Assembly: GCA_021780315.1 (NCBI GenBank)
Contig: JAJXYY010000003.1
Coordinates: 1 to 64,000, forward strand
Direction: 5' to 3'
Source of the DNA: Acidobacteriota bacterium
GTDB taxonomy: Bacteria > Acidobacteriota > Terriglobia > Terriglobales > Acidobacteriaceae
Length of the DNA: 64,000 nucleotides
The translations under genes and the position numbers were made by a program. Shown here piece by piece: positions 63,385-64,000 of this stretch. A model generated the notes under the pieces. That model searched no databases. It saw only the letters and a program-made list of their open reading frames with translations, and was not told the DNA's origin. The stretch's first letter is position 1. Every line of letters begins with the position of its first letter.

Positions 63385-63816
63385 ATGTACGAAGACTTTA
63401 CCGTTACGGATCGCTGGACCAACGAGCCCCTGCACTGTACCTGGAAGGGTACTGTCGTTGCCATTGCCACGCGCCATGCCGATGCAACCGATATCCGCTT
63501 TGCTGTGAACGGTCGCCCGGTCTGGATCGCCATGCCCAACCAGGCATGGGTTGAGCAGAAACGTCGCACCGGGTATGTGATCACCGATTACCTTGCCGCC
63601 CAGACTGCCGGTCGCTACCTGAAGACGGCGATCGAGTCGGGCTATGACAACGGCCGCGAGATGTACACCATGACCGTGGACGAGGTGCTCGAGCATGCCG
63701 ATCTGGTGGTGCGCGAGGCCGGCAGCACGGACAAGTTGCCCAGCTTGCCAGTGATTCGCGAAGATGAACGTCCCGAGGATGAACTTGGCATTCATCTGGC
63801 GGGTGAACCTGCCTAA
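63385..63816 (+). CDS. Conserved hypothetical protein
   Basis: A 143-residue protein, mostly soluble, with no motif I can name. The first ~110 residues look folded (FTVTDRWTNEPLHCTWKGTVVAIATRHADA...VWIAMPNQAWVEQKRRTG) and the end is acidic. It lies between glmM and a lactonase gene on the same strand, with a comparable codon style, so it is likely real. Function unknown. Confidence 0.75.
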   Translation: MYEDFTVTDRWTNEPLHCTWKGTVVAIATRHADATDIRFAVNGRPVWIAMPNQAWVEQKRRTGYVITDYLAAQTAGRYLKTAIESGYDNGREMYTMTVDEVLEHADLVVREAGSTDKLPSLPVIREDERPEDELGIHLAGEPA

Positions 63817-63837
63817 CGCTGCACGGTACTGGTCTCT

Positions 63838-64000
63838 ATGCTGACGCGCCGCCGATTTCTCGTTCTCGCCCCTGCGTTTGGTCTAACCGCACAGGCCGAG
63901 GCTGCAGGTCCTTTTCGCAAGAAGCTTGCCCCGCCTCCGCCGGTGTTTGTATGCTTTGGCACCGATACCAGCAAGGGAATCAGCCAGGGAATCTACCAGT
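63838..64000 (+). CDS. Lactonase-family (6-phosphogluconolactonase-like) beta-propeller protein, N-terminal part
   Basis: The frame from the ATG at 63838 runs off the window end. It begins with a Tat-like or Sec signal (LTRRRFLVLAPAFGLTAQAEA), then Pro-rich KKLAPPPPVFVCFGTDTSKGISQGIYQ, which resembles the first strand of secreted lactonase-type seven-blade propellers (GTDTSKGI-x-GIY). Only 54 residues are visible, so the family assignment is tentative. Confidence 0.65.
   Translation, partial: MLTRRRFLVLAPAFGLTAQAEAAGPFRKKLAPPPPVFVCFGTDTSKGISQGIYQ

Overview
The window looks like chromosomal DNA of an Acidobacteriota bacterium of the Terriglobia type (Granulicella, Terriglobus or Edaphobacter-like). 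This is inferred from gene content: a long Oar-type TonB-dependent receptor with an N-terminal carboxypeptidase-regulatory-like domain, a winged-helix/TolB/TPR membrane regulator beside it, an ECF sigma/anti-sigma/DUF4097 operon, an N-terminally extended XseA, and generally high GC. No phage, transposase or CRISPR array is visible.

Layout. 1-470: end of an rRNA operon (23S 3' end, 5S, terminator). 480-3880: accessory island. A type II restriction-modification pair (NotI-like endonuclease plus D12-class adenine methyltransferase) sits between the C-terminal and N-terminal relics of a minus-strand type ISP restriction enzyme, so one defence system has replaced the middle of another. 4175-6693: a conserved protein of unknown function and a secreted SAM-hydrolase-like protein. 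6744-11857 (minus): four-gene envelope operon of ECF sigma factor, zinc anti-sigma factor, B-box/LiaI-like membrane protein and DUF4097 protein with six exact 18-residue repeats. 11918-16948 (minus): sodC, a marR-ClC pair with a clear operator, tdk, ybjQ, trpD. 17224-25892: mostly plus-strand metabolism (sucCD, ndk, HAD phosphatase, galM, scoAB, glycerate kinase) with one minus-strand secreted SGNH hydrolase.

25920-33924: uptake module of winged-helix/TPR regulator, divergent TonB receptor and MFS transporter, then a methyltransferase. 33921-43363: a DUF1634/TauE pair and a complete kdp locus (small ORF, kdpF, A, B, C, and kdpE). KdpD is split into an N-terminal KdpD/USP protein and a separate DUF4118-GAF-histidine kinase. 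The two halves are transcribed head to head from a 16-bp gap that holds a symmetric -10-like GTATAC, and both may be leaderless. 43790-46000: tRNA-Cys, a peroxiredoxin with a possible Cys-rich leader/attenuator, and phzF. 46554-64000: response regulators, recG, a NatAB-type ABC exporter, DUF374 acyltransferase, queA, polA, a second peroxiredoxin, a TPR membrane protein, a potassium-channel-like protein, xseA, glmM, a conserved hypothetical and the start of a lactonase.

Functions are assigned by recognising motifs and family sequence patterns by eye; no database search was possible.
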